A DNA stretch of 12,114 nt from Alphaproteobacteria bacterium (GTDB taxonomy: Bacteria > Pseudomonadota > Alphaproteobacteria > JABAAW01), in assembly GCA_014239005.1 (NCBI GenBank), contig JABAAA010000026.1, positions 1 to 12,114 of the forward strand, given 5' to 3'. Both the position numbers and the translations under genes were made by a program. Below the pieces are notes generated by a model. The model did not search any database, had not been told where the DNA came from, and worked only from the letters and a program-made list of their open reading frames with translations. Shown in pieces: positions 1 through 6,083 of the stretch. The first letter of the stretch is position 1. Each line of letters opens with the position of its first letter.

Positions 1-2
1 GA

Positions 3-233
3 GCGCAAGACAATCAGTATAATGATCTTGGAAAAATATTACTAAATTACAAAACAGGAAAAGCAAAAAATAATATCATTCTTTTTATCATTTGCGATGG
101 CCCATACTACACAGATAATGATAACGAAAAAATTAACGAATTAATTACACATACAAGAAACGAAAAACCCAAAAGTTATGTTGTTACCATCCATAATATA
201 CATGAAATTTTAGAAGGACTTGCCAATGAATAA
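3..233 (+). CDS. 3' end of an AT-rich foreign-looking gene, possibly a restriction endonuclease (partial)
   Basis: The frame is open from the window edge to a TAA at 231-233 and gives 76 residues, so the 5' part of the gene lies outside. The composition is about 28% GC (66 of 233 bases), against roughly 60% just downstream. Codons are A/T-ending, with many AAA, AAT and ATT. The peptide has a hydrophobic strand ending in an acidic turn (residues IILFIICDGPYY), then a polar helix and a second strand (SYVVTIHNIHEIL). An alternating strand with 'DGPYY', then a helix and another strand, resembles the C-terminal half of some PD-(D/E)XK type II restriction enzymes such as the DpnII/MboI group. That resemblance is from memory and is weak; no catalytic residues are visible in this fragment. 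The gene overlaps gmk by 8 bp and supplies its ribosome binding site. Being a real gene is likely; its function is uncertain. Confidence 0.6.
   Translation, partial: AQDNQYNDLGKILLNYKTGKAKNNIILFIICDGPYYTDNDNEKINELITHTRNEKPKSYVVTIHNIHEILEGLANE
212..218 (+). promoter_or_regulatory. Shine-Dalgarno site of gmk inside the upstream AT-rich gene
   Basis: AGAAGGA ends 7 bases before the ATG at 226, which is ideal spacing. The in-frame TTG at 220 would leave only one base after this site, so it decides the start in favour of ATG 226. The site lies within the last codons of the preceding AT-rich ORF, so gmk translation is probably coupled to it. Confidence 0.65.
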
Positions 234-900
234 CATTCCTCTCCGTCGTGGTTTTTTGTTGATTATCTCTTCTTCGTCGGGGACGGGAAAGACGACGCTC
301 GCACGCAAGCTGCTCGCCTTCGAGCAAGAACAAGCGCGAGACCGTCCTGCCTCGTTGGTGATGTCGGTGTCCTGCACGACGCGCCCGCAGAGCGAAGGCG
401 AGATCGAAGGAAGAGACTATCACTTCCTCGACAGAAAAACTTTCGAGACGCATCGCAATCGCGGCGAGTTCCTCGAATGGGCGGAGGTTTTCGGCAACCT
501 CTACGCAACGCCACACCACCCCGTCCGTGAAGCTTTGGAGCGCGGTCAAGATGTGCTGTTCGATGTCGATTGGCAAGGCACAGAACAAATCAAACGACAG
601 ATGGAACCCTCCTCGGTCGTCAGCGTTTTTCTGTTGCCGCCCTCTAGCAAGGCGTTGCAAGAACGCCTCGTCCAACGCCGCCGCGACGATCCCTCGACGC
701 TCGCCCTGCGCTTGGAAAAAGCCTCGGAAGAAATCTCGCACGCCAAAGATTACGACTACACCATCGTCAACGGAGACCTCGACAAAGCCTTCGCCCAGCT
801 GCAAGCCATCCTGTACGCCGAACGCTGCAAACGCCATCGTCAGCGCGAGCTCGAAAGATTCGTCGAACGTTTCTCGACGCTCGCAAACGAAAGGCTGTAG
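226..900 (+). CDS. gmk: Guanylate kinase
   Basis: This 224-aa enzyme phosphorylates GMP (and dGMP) to GDP with ATP in cytosolic purine nucleotide synthesis. Landmarks in order are the P-loop SSSSGTGKTT at residues 15-24, the GMP-binding region TTRPQSEGEIEGRDYHF at 51-67, EFLEWAEVFGNLYAT at 81-95, LFDVDWQG at 111-118, the arginine-rich lid RRRDDPSTLALR at 151-162, and YDYTIVNGDLD at 176-186. Length is normal for the family. The ATG at 226 was chosen because AGAAGGA precedes it by 7 bases and the protein then begins, as usual, a few residues before the RRGF strand. Two oddities are visible. The P-loop has serine where alphaproteobacterial enzymes usually have proline (SSPSGAGK). The second phosphate-binding arginine of the GMP site (TTRxPR in most homologues) is replaced by S56. 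The start codon lies in the tail of the AT-rich gene, and ychF follows after 6 bp. Confidence 0.97.
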   Translation: MNNIPLRRGFLLIISSSSGTGKTTLARKLLAFEQEQARDRPASLVMSVSCTTRPQSEGEIEGRDYHFLDRKTFETHRNRGEFLEWAEVFGNLYATPHHPVREALERGQDVLFDVDWQGTEQIKRQMEPSSVVSVFLLPPSSKALQERLVQRRRDDPSTLALRLEKASEEISHAKDYDYTIVNGDLDKAFAQLQAILYAERCKRHRQRELERFVERFSTLANERL

Positions 901-906
901 TCTACA

Positions 907-2004
907 ATGGGTTGTTCTTGCGGCATCGTCGGCTTGCCGAATGTAGGGAAGTCGACGCTGTTCAACGCACTGCTGGCTGCCGAGACGGCGAATGTGCAGA
1001 ACTACCCTTTTTGCACAATCGAGCCCAACCGAGGACGCATTCCCGTTCCCCATCGCGCTTTCGATGCGTTGGTGGCAAGCGTTCGCCCCGACAAAGCCGT
1101 TCCGAACTTTGTCGAGATCGTCGACATCGCGGGGCTGGTCAAGGGCGCCTCGAAAGGCGAGGGCTTGGGAAACAAGTTCCTCGCCCACATTCGAGAGGTC
1201 GATGTGTTGTTGCACCTCGTGCGCTGTTTCCCTTCTTCGCGCGTCTTGCATGTCGAAGAAACTCCCGACGCGGCGCGCGACGCCGAGTTGTTGGAGGTCG
1301 AGTTGCTACTCGCCGACCTTGCACGCGTGGAGGGACTTCTCGCGCAAGCTGCCAAGCGGGCGCGAGGCGTTCTCTCGCGCGAGGAGAAACGACAGCACGA
1401 AATCCTGACGCAGCTCAAGGATCTGTTGAACAGGGGCGAGGCGGCGCGAAAGCTTGCGATCGACGACGATGATCTTCCTTTTCTCAAGGGGGTGGGGCTG
1501 CTGACGGCAAAGCCGATGCTGTATGTGTGCAATATCGGAGACGGGAGTAGCGAGCAGGAGACGGCGTTTGTGAAGGCGATCGAGGAGCGGGCTTTGCGAA
1601 CGGGTTGTGAGGTGTTGCGTCTTTCGGCGATCGAGGAGGCGGAACTTGCCGTGCTGTCGGAGGCGGAACGGGCGAGTCTTTTAGGTGAGGAGGTGCGCGT
1701 GAGTGGATTGGAGCGGGCTGCGTCCGTGTTGTTTCGCATGCTGGAGCTGGTCACTTTTTTCACGGCAGGAAAGAAAGAGGTGCGAGCTTGGACGGTGAAG
1801 CGCGGGCAGAGTGCGTTTGACGCTGCGGGCAAGATTCACTCGGACTTTCAGAAAGGCTTTATTTGTGCCGAGACGATCGACGCGGACGCCTTGCTTGCAT
1901 ACGGCAGCTTCGAACAGGCGCGTGAGGCGGGCAAGGTACGGCAGGAAGGACGGGGGTATGTGGTGAAGAACGAAGATGTGTTCTTGTTTCGCTTCAATGT
2001 GTGA
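907..2004 (+). CDS. ychF: YchF/OLA1-family redox-regulated ATPase
   Basis: This 365-aa protein covers the full family length, from the characteristic N-terminus (MGxxCGIVGLPNVGKSTLFN) to the conserved C-terminal FRFNV. It shows the Walker A GLPNVGKS at residues 9-16, the NYPFCTIEPN switch region at 32-41, the G3 motif DIAGL at 73-77, a helical insertion at about 120-190, and a TGS domain from about 281. YchF is an Obg-related P-loop protein that prefers ATP over GTP, binds ribosomes and is linked to oxidative-stress control. The G4 position, normally NxxE in ATP-preferring YchF/OLA1, reads NIGD (209-212), a conservative change of the last residue. The ATG at 907 matches the E. coli start exactly in alignment. 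A weak GAAAGG lies 12 bases upstream, and the start is 6 bp after the gmk stop, so the two are probably co-transcribed. Confidence 0.98.
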   Translation: MGCSCGIVGLPNVGKSTLFNALLAAETANVQNYPFCTIEPNRGRIPVPHRAFDALVASVRPDKAVPNFVEIVDIAGLVKGASKGEGLGNKFLAHIREVDVLLHLVRCFPSSRVLHVEETPDAARDAELLEVELLLADLARVEGLLAQAAKRARGVLSREEKRQHEILTQLKDLLNRGEAARKLAIDDDDLPFLKGVGLLTAKPMLYVCNIGDGSSEQETAFVKAIEERALRTGCEVLRLSAIEEAELAVLSEAERASLLGEEVRVSGLERAASVLFRMLELVTFFTAGKKEVRAWTVKRGQSAFDAAGKIHSDFQKGFICAETIDADALLAYGSFEQAREAGKVRQEGRGYVVKNEDVFLFRFNV

Positions 2005-2008
2005 AGCG
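1990..2008 (+). terminator. Small hairpin over the ychF stop, possible weak terminator
   Basis: CGCTTCA at 1990-1996 and TGAAGCG at 2002-2008 form a perfect 7-bp stem with a 5-base loop (ATGTG). It overlaps the ychF TGA stop (2002-2004). No T-run follows on the plus strand, and reading on the minus strand (from trxA) it is followed by A-rich sequence, so intrinsic termination is doubtful. It is the only clear inverted repeat between the convergent ychF and trxA genes. Confidence 0.25.
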
Positions 2009-2020
2009 CGCTACTTGACC

Positions 2021-2038
2021 CCCTACCGACCCTACCGA
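2021..2038. repeat. 9-bp tandem duplication in the ychF/trxA intergenic gap
   Basis: CCCTACCGA occurs twice head to tail (2021-2029 and 2030-2038), in the roughly 60-bp space between the convergent stops of ychF and trxA. It has no recognisable function and is consistent with replication slippage, as are the coding repeats further along. Confidence 0.8.
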
Positions 2039-2062
2039 CTCCCAACAACAATCCCAGCAGCG

Positions 2063-2386
2063 TTAAGCGAGATTTTCCTCCAGCCAGCTGTCCAAGGCGT
2101 GCCTCCCTTGCGCTCCGACGCTCACCGCAATGCGTTTCCCCCCTTTGAACAACAGCAAGGTCGGAATGCCGCGAATCTTGTATTGTTGCGGCGTGTCGGG
2201 ATTGTCGTCAATGTTCAACTTCGCCACGGTCAACGAATCACCTCGCTCGGCTGCGATCTCTTCCAACATCGGCGCGATCGCTTTGCACGGCGCGCACCAC
2301 TCCGCCCAAAAATCTACCAACACGGGTTTGTCCGATTGCAACACCTGCGCTGCAAAATCCTTGTCTGAAACATGAATGACCGCCAT
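2063..2386 (-). CDS. trxA: Thioredoxin
   Basis: A 107-aa thioredoxin, the standard length. It reduces protein disulfides in the cytosol and is recycled by thioredoxin reductase. It has the active site WCAPCK (W30, C31, C34), the preceding strand PVLVDFWAEW at 21-30, the cis-proline loop GIPT at 73-76, and the closing strand TLLLFKGGK at 76-84. The central active-site residue pair is Ala-Pro rather than the usual Gly-Pro. Start choice: ATG at 2386, preceded by AGGAGG at 2392-2397 with a 5-base gap; the open frame extends 19 codons further upstream, but those residues (charged, without homology to the family) are not expected. It lies 100 bp downstream of addA, on the same strand, the usual place for trxA in alphaproteobacteria. 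A candidate own promoter overlaps the end of addA. Confidence 0.98.
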   Translation of the reverse strand: MAVIHVSDKDFAAQVLQSDKPVLVDFWAEWCAPCKAIAPMLEEIAAERGDSLTVAKLNIDDNPDTPQQYKIRGIPTLLLFKGGKRIAVSVGAQGRHALDSWLEENLA

Positions 2387-2391
2387 CACAC

Positions 2392-2397
2392 CCTCCT
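2392..2397 (-). promoter_or_regulatory. Strong Shine-Dalgarno site of trxA
   Basis: AGGAGG on the minus strand with a 5-base spacer (GTGTG) to the ATG at 2386. It is the strongest ribosome binding site in the window and fixes the trxA start against the longer open frame. Confidence 0.8.
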
Positions 2398-2400
2398 GGT

Positions 2401-2437
2401 CTTCTTTCTTCGGCTTTGTTCTTCGGCTTCTTTCTTC
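2401..2437 (-). repeat. Polypurine tract with nested direct repeats upstream of trxA
   Basis: Read on the minus strand, this stretch is almost all purine. GAAGAAAGAAG occurs at both ends (2401-2411 and 2427-2437), and AAGCCGAAGAA occurs twice inside (2406-2416 and 2419-2429). It falls in the trxA leader, directly upstream of the Shine-Dalgarno site. It could be a slippage product, an unstructured translation-enhancing leader, or a protein-binding stretch; the sequence does not decide. Confidence 0.6.
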
Positions 2438-2468
2438 ACACACCCCGAAGTCTCCCTATCCTCCGTGC

Positions 2469-2497
2469 ATGTTGCCCCCTCTCGTCTCACTCGTCAA
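2469..2497 (-). promoter_or_regulatory. Candidate sigma-70 type promoter for trxA
   Basis: On the minus strand, TTGACG (2492-2497; 5 of 6 to the -35 consensus) is followed after exactly 17 bases by CAACAT (2469-2474; 3 of 6 to the -10, but keeping the key A2 and final T). The -35 box overlaps the last codons of addA. Transcription from here would give a leader of about 75 bases. It would let trxA be expressed independently of the long upstream operon. Such partial matches occur by chance in 100 bp, so this is tentative. Confidence 0.35.
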
Positions 2498-5400
2498 GAG
2501 CAAAAGAGCTCGCATCAGGCGGCGGCATGTCCTCTTCACTGAGCCTCCGTACTTCGCCCGTCTCAAACCACAGCACATAGCCCTCGACCTTTTTGTTAGG
2601 AAGATACGCCTCCAACAACGCACGATACACGCCGAATTGCGAGGCGTAGTCTGAAGGAAGCCGTGGCGGAACGACCGCATCGCTCTTCAAGTCGCCGAAG
2701 CGCAAGGTCGTGGAATCTTCCGACAGCAGGTCGAGCCTGCCGACAAATCTGATCTGCCCCAACTCGCCCGTAATCTCGACCTCGAAGCGAGGAACGCGCG
2801 CCTCGTCAAAAAACGGAGGCTGTTCTACCAGACGCAGTGCCTTGCCCGTCCAATCCTCAATATGCCTTAGCCTCTCATCGTCCGTCAGCGCGAACGATTG
2901 CAATTCGCGCTGCAACAGATGCCGCGCCTGTTGTTCGCGCGTGGACTTCGGCTCGACAGCAAGCCTCGGCACAAGGCGGTGGAGCAGGATGCCTCGCTGG
3001 CGTTGGTCGAGATAGCGCGCTTCCCCATCCTTCGTTTTGGACGCTCGTCGCTTCGTTCCGCGCGGCGAAGACGAGGACGAGGGCGTGGCAGAGCGCGGCG
3101 GTGTCAGGCGTTCTTCGGCTGCGGGCTTGACGAACAGAAAAGACGGAGCGGAAGCAAGGGATGTTGCTGCTGGGGCTGTTGCGGCTGGGGCTGTTGTCGC
3201 TTTTGGCTTCTCCCTTTGCTCTGCCGTCTCTGCCGTCTCTGTTGTCTCTGCCGTGCTTGGCAGGGGCTGCGGATTTTGCCACTTGTGTTGTTGCGCGGCT
3301 TTCTTGACGGGCTCTGTCCATGTGTCGGCGTAGTGTGAGGAGGGGGTTTCCCCTTTCGGCGCGAGCATGACGAGGCGGTCGCGCGCGCGTGTCATGGCGA
3401 CATAGAGCAATCTGCGTTGTTCGTTTTTCAAGTCTAGCGCTTGTCGCTCCTTTTGTCGTTTGAGATGGCTGCCGAGGCTTTCGGGATGCTCGTCGCCTTC
3501 GAGGATGGTGAGCGAATCGCTAGGCAGGTAGATGCCGCGTGGCGTTTCGTGCGCCTCGATTTCGGACTTGCTTCGTCCTTCGTTCGCCCCTTCGCTTTGC
3601 CGTGCCATGATCGTGGGCTTGATCGTGTCGCTGCGCGGTCTTCTGAGGTAGAACAAGGGCAAGACGACGATGGGCGCTTCCAGCCCTTTCGCGCCGTGGA
3701 CGGTCATCAGGCGCATCTTGTCGGTCGGCTGCGTGACGCTCTCACGTTTGATGGCGATTTGCAGATTGTCCAAATGTTCGAGAAACTGCGGCAACGTGGC
3801 GAAGCTTCTGTCGCGCGCGAAGGACAAGGCCTCCTCGCACAGGTTCTCGGCAGGATCCAGGTTGCGATGCGCCGCCAGTAGCGCTGCCGTGCCGCTGGAT
3901 GCGTGCGGACAGGGACGCTCCAGCAGAAAGCGCAAGGCTTCAAAGGGTGGAAGCTTGCTCGCGTGGAGGCGCGCATGCTCCAGCCAGCGCGACGCGTCTG
4001 CGTGCGGGCTGCTGAGACGGAGCGTGTGCCAGAGGTTTTGAGATTTTTCCAAACGCGCGAGGCAGAGGGCTTGCAGCGCCTCTTCGGACAGGGCGAGGAA
4101 GGGTGTTTTGAGCAAGCTTGCCAAGTTCAGCTCGTCTTCAGGCAGGACGAGAAAGCGCAGCCACGCCAGCATGTCTTCGGCTTGCAAGGCGGCGGTGAGG
4201 TCGAACTTGTCGATATCCTCGCACGGCACTTTTCGCTCGGCGAAGGCGGCGAGCAGGGGTTGCATCAGATGCGTGCGTTGCGCTAGCAGCAGCAGCACAT
4301 CGCCCGCACAAGGTCGTCGGGCTTCGGGCTGGTTGCCGTCCGAAAGCAGCGGCGCGTGTTTGCCCAAAACCTGCTCGGCGACGAAGGCGGCTATGGCTTC
4401 CGCCCATGCGACCTTTTGTTCTACGGCAGACAGGTCGGGGTTTGTTTTTGGGTTTATTTTTGGGCTTGTTCTTGGGTTTGTGTTTTGGTCGAGCGTGAGC
4501 AAGTGCAGCGATCTGCTACCGCCCTTTAGTTCACGGTGCGCCTTGTGGCGCAAGGGGCTTGGGGTGCTTGGCTTGTCGAGCGCGGGGCGACGGGGGTCGA
4601 GTGCTTGCAAGCTTGCCAGCATGGTCGGATCTTTGAAGATTTGGTCGACCGCCTCCAAGACGGGGGCGAGGCTGCGATAAGAGCCCTCGAGGGTCAGCTC
4701 GACGAAGGGCATGGCGGCTTCGCTCGCGCGTCTGCGAAAGTGTTCGCGCGCGGCGATGAAGCGGGAGAGGTCGGCACCTTGGAAGCTGTAGATCGATTGT
4801 TTCTCGTCGCCCACGACGAACAGCGAGCGCGCTCGTCGTTCGGCTTTCGGCAGGCGCGCGGGGGAGGAGAAGATTTCTTCGGTCAGCTGTTCGACGATGC
4901 TCCACTGGGCGTGGTTGGTGTCTTGCGCCTCGTCGATGAGGACATGGTCGAAGCTGCCGTCGAGCTTGTAGTGCACCCAGGGCGTTTGTGAGGATGCGAG
5001 CAGTTCGTGCGTCTTGTCGATGAGGTCGTCGAAATCGAGCGTGGAATTTCGCTGTCGACGTGCCTCCAGGGCTTTCACGCTTTCTTCGGCGAGCGCGTAC
5101 AGCGCGAGGTTGATCTTGCACAGGCGTTGCTGCTCTTCGTCGCGCGTGAGCTTGGCGAGCCGCTGGGCTTCGCGCTGCAAACCTTCTGCCATGCCGTTCG
5201 GCAGCAGGTTGAGCGTGTCTTTGTTCAAGACGGCGAGTTTGGGAAGCGATCCTCCTTTCGTCAAAAAGAAGCTTCGATAACTTTCTTCGTCGCTGTGTTC
5301 TTCTGCGCCTTTCAGCCAAGTTTCGAGCTGTTCTTTCTTCTTGAGGTCATTGACCCCCAATTTCGAGCGATGTTGTTCGAGCGTCTGTTCCAGTCGTTCC

Positions 5401-6083
5401 AGCACTTCGCGTGCTAGCGGTGGTGCTGTCGTTTGTGGCGGAGAGGCGAAGAGTTTGGCGATCGCCGCCTTGGCGCGCGCGAGTTCTTTGACCGAGCGCG
5501 AGCGCGCGGCGATATCGCTGACGCACTGGGCGCAGATTTCCAGTGTCATGACTTCGTTGATTGTCGCCAGCTGCTGTTGGCTCGTCGTTGCGAACATGGT
5601 GTCCCTGCCGAGCTGCTGTTTGCGTCCCTGCTCGACGAGACGGAAGTGGGGGGAGATGCCGCTCTCCCGCGGAAACTTGCCTAAGACCGACTGGCAGAAG
5701 GCGTGGAAGGTCATGACGCGCAAGCCCCCTTTGCAATCGAGGCTGCGCGTATGCAAGGTGAGCGCTCGCGCTCGCTCGTCGTCGCTGGGCTCGCGCTCGA
5801 AGAAGGTGCGGTAGAGACGGGTGATTTCTCCTTCTTGCGTGCAGCCCTTCAGCGCCTCCAAGATGCGCGTTGCCATCTCGGCGGCGGCGGCGCGCGTGTA
5901 GGTCAGGCAGAGAATACGCTCCGGAGCAGCGCCGTCGAGCAGCAGCGCGAGAAAACGTTGGGTCAGCAGCATCGTCTTGCCGCTGCCGGCAGAAGCCGTC
6001 ACCCAAAAACTCGCGTGCGTCTCCTGGAGCGCGCGCTTTTGCTCCTCGTTCGGAGCAGGAAGAAGCGAGAGATCACTCGTCAT
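2487..6083 (-). CDS. addA: AddA: helicase-nuclease subunit of the AddAB double-strand break repair complex
   Basis: This 1198-aa UvrD-like superfamily 1 helicase has a C-terminal RecB-type nuclease. With AddB it resects double-strand ends for RecA loading. Helicase motifs are intact: Walker A ASAGSGKT (30-37), Ia LCLTYTRAAAAEM (58-70), Walker B VLIDEAQDT (381-389), III VVGDEKQSIYSFQGAD (423-438), IV LEGSYRS (465-471), V TVHGAKGLEAPIVVLP (794-809), VI LLYVAMTRARDRL (892-904). The nuclease shows GRLD (D1118), DLK (D1131, K1133) and QFGVY (Q1149, Y1153). Start: ATG at 6083, inside the end of addB (11-bp overlap), with TGGAG 5 bases upstream; the frame stays open 26 codons further but those codons lie within addB. 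Two repetitive segments are non-conserved-looking: residues 531-552 (Asn/Pro/Thr repeats), and 943-1010, a Thr/Ala/Pro/Ser linker between helicase and nuclease. Confidence 0.97.
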   Translation of the reverse strand: MTSDLSLLPAPNEEQKRALQETHASFWVTASAGSGKTMLLTQRFLALLLDGAAPERILCLTYTRAAAAEMATRILEALKGCTQEGEITRLYRTFFEREPSDDERARALTLHTRSLDCKGGLRVMTFHAFCQSVLGKFPRESGISPHFRLVEQGRKQQLGRDTMFATTSQQQLATINEVMTLEICAQCVSDIAARSRSVKELARAKAAIAKLFASPPQTTAPPLAREVLERLEQTLEQHRSKLGVNDLKKKEQLETWLKGAEEHSDEESYRSFFLTKGGSLPKLAVLNKDTLNLLPNGMAEGLQREAQRLAKLTRDEEQQRLCKINLALYALAEESVKALEARRQRNSTLDFDDLIDKTHELLASSQTPWVHYKLDGSFDHVLIDEAQDTNHAQWSIVEQLTEEIFSSPARLPKAERRARSLFVVGDEKQSIYSFQGADLSRFIAAREHFRRRASEAAMPFVELTLEGSYRSLAPVLEAVDQIFKDPTMLASLQALDPRRPALDKPSTPSPLRHKAHRELKGGSRSLHLLTLDQNTNPRTSPKINPKTNPDLSAVEQKVAWAEAIAAFVAEQVLGKHAPLLSDGNQPEARRPCAGDVLLLLAQRTHLMQPLLAAFAERKVPCEDIDKFDLTAALQAEDMLAWLRFLVLPEDELNLASLLKTPFLALSEEALQALCLARLEKSQNLWHTLRLSSPHADASRWLEHARLHASKLPPFEALRFLLERPCPHASSGTAALLAAHRNLDPAENLCEEALSFARDRSFATLPQFLEHLDNLQIAIKRESVTQPTDKMRLMTVHGAKGLEAPIVVLPLFYLRRPRSDTIKPTIMARQSEGANEGRSKSEIEAHETPRGIYLPSDSLTILEGDEHPESLGSHLKRQKERQALDLKNEQRRLLYVAMTRARDRLVMLAPKGETPSSHYADTWTEPVKKAAQQHKWQNPQPLPSTAETTETAETAEQREKPKATTAPAATAPAATSLASAPSFLFVKPAAEERLTPPRSATPSSSSSPRGTKRRASKTKDGEARYLDQRQRGILLHRLVPRLAVEPKSTREQQARHLLQRELQSFALTDDERLRHIEDWTGKALRLVEQPPFFDEARVPRFEVEITGELGQIRFVGRLDLLSEDSTTLRFGDLKSDAVVPPRLPSDYASQFGVYRALLEAYLPNKKVEGYVLWFETGEVRRLSEEDMPPPDASSFALDE
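3156..3251 (-). repeat. Thr/Ala/Glu/Pro low-complexity repeats in the AddA helicase-nuclease linker
   Basis: Residues about 945-976 of AddA read as two short repeat runs: AETTETAETAE, and after a basic break TAPAATAPAAT. At DNA level these are tandem TCTGCCGTCTCTG-like units around 3220-3250 and GGGGCTGTTGCGGCT-like units around 3170-3200 (plus-strand reading). Periods are multiples of three, so the frame is kept. The segment is likely a flexible tether. Confidence 0.75.
4428..4493 (-). repeat. Asn-Pro/Thr/Lys repeats within AddA
   Basis: Residues 531-552 of AddA (LDQNTNPRTSPKINPKTNPD...) are encoded by degenerate 12-base units of the type TTTGGGTTTGTT in plus-strand reading. It lies between motif IV and the next helical part of the helicase, where AddA homologues have a variable loop. 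It is AT-richer than its surroundings and looks like an expanded loop. Confidence 0.7.

Noticed and set aside
184-1251. A 355-codon open frame on the minus strand, antisense to gmk and the start of ychF
   Set aside because: It overlaps two certain genes on the other strand, has no recognisable domain, and is explained by the absence of antisense stops in GC-rich coding DNA.
2005-2062. A bidirectional terminator between ychF and trxA
   Set aside because: The only inverted repeat has a 7-bp stem with no T-run on either strand; it is listed as a weak candidate only.
2454-2480. A tiny ORF (ATG CAC GGA GGA TAG, minus strand) in the addA-trxA gap as a leader peptide
   Set aside because: Only four codons and no Shine-Dalgarno or attenuator hairpins around it; chance is the simplest explanation.
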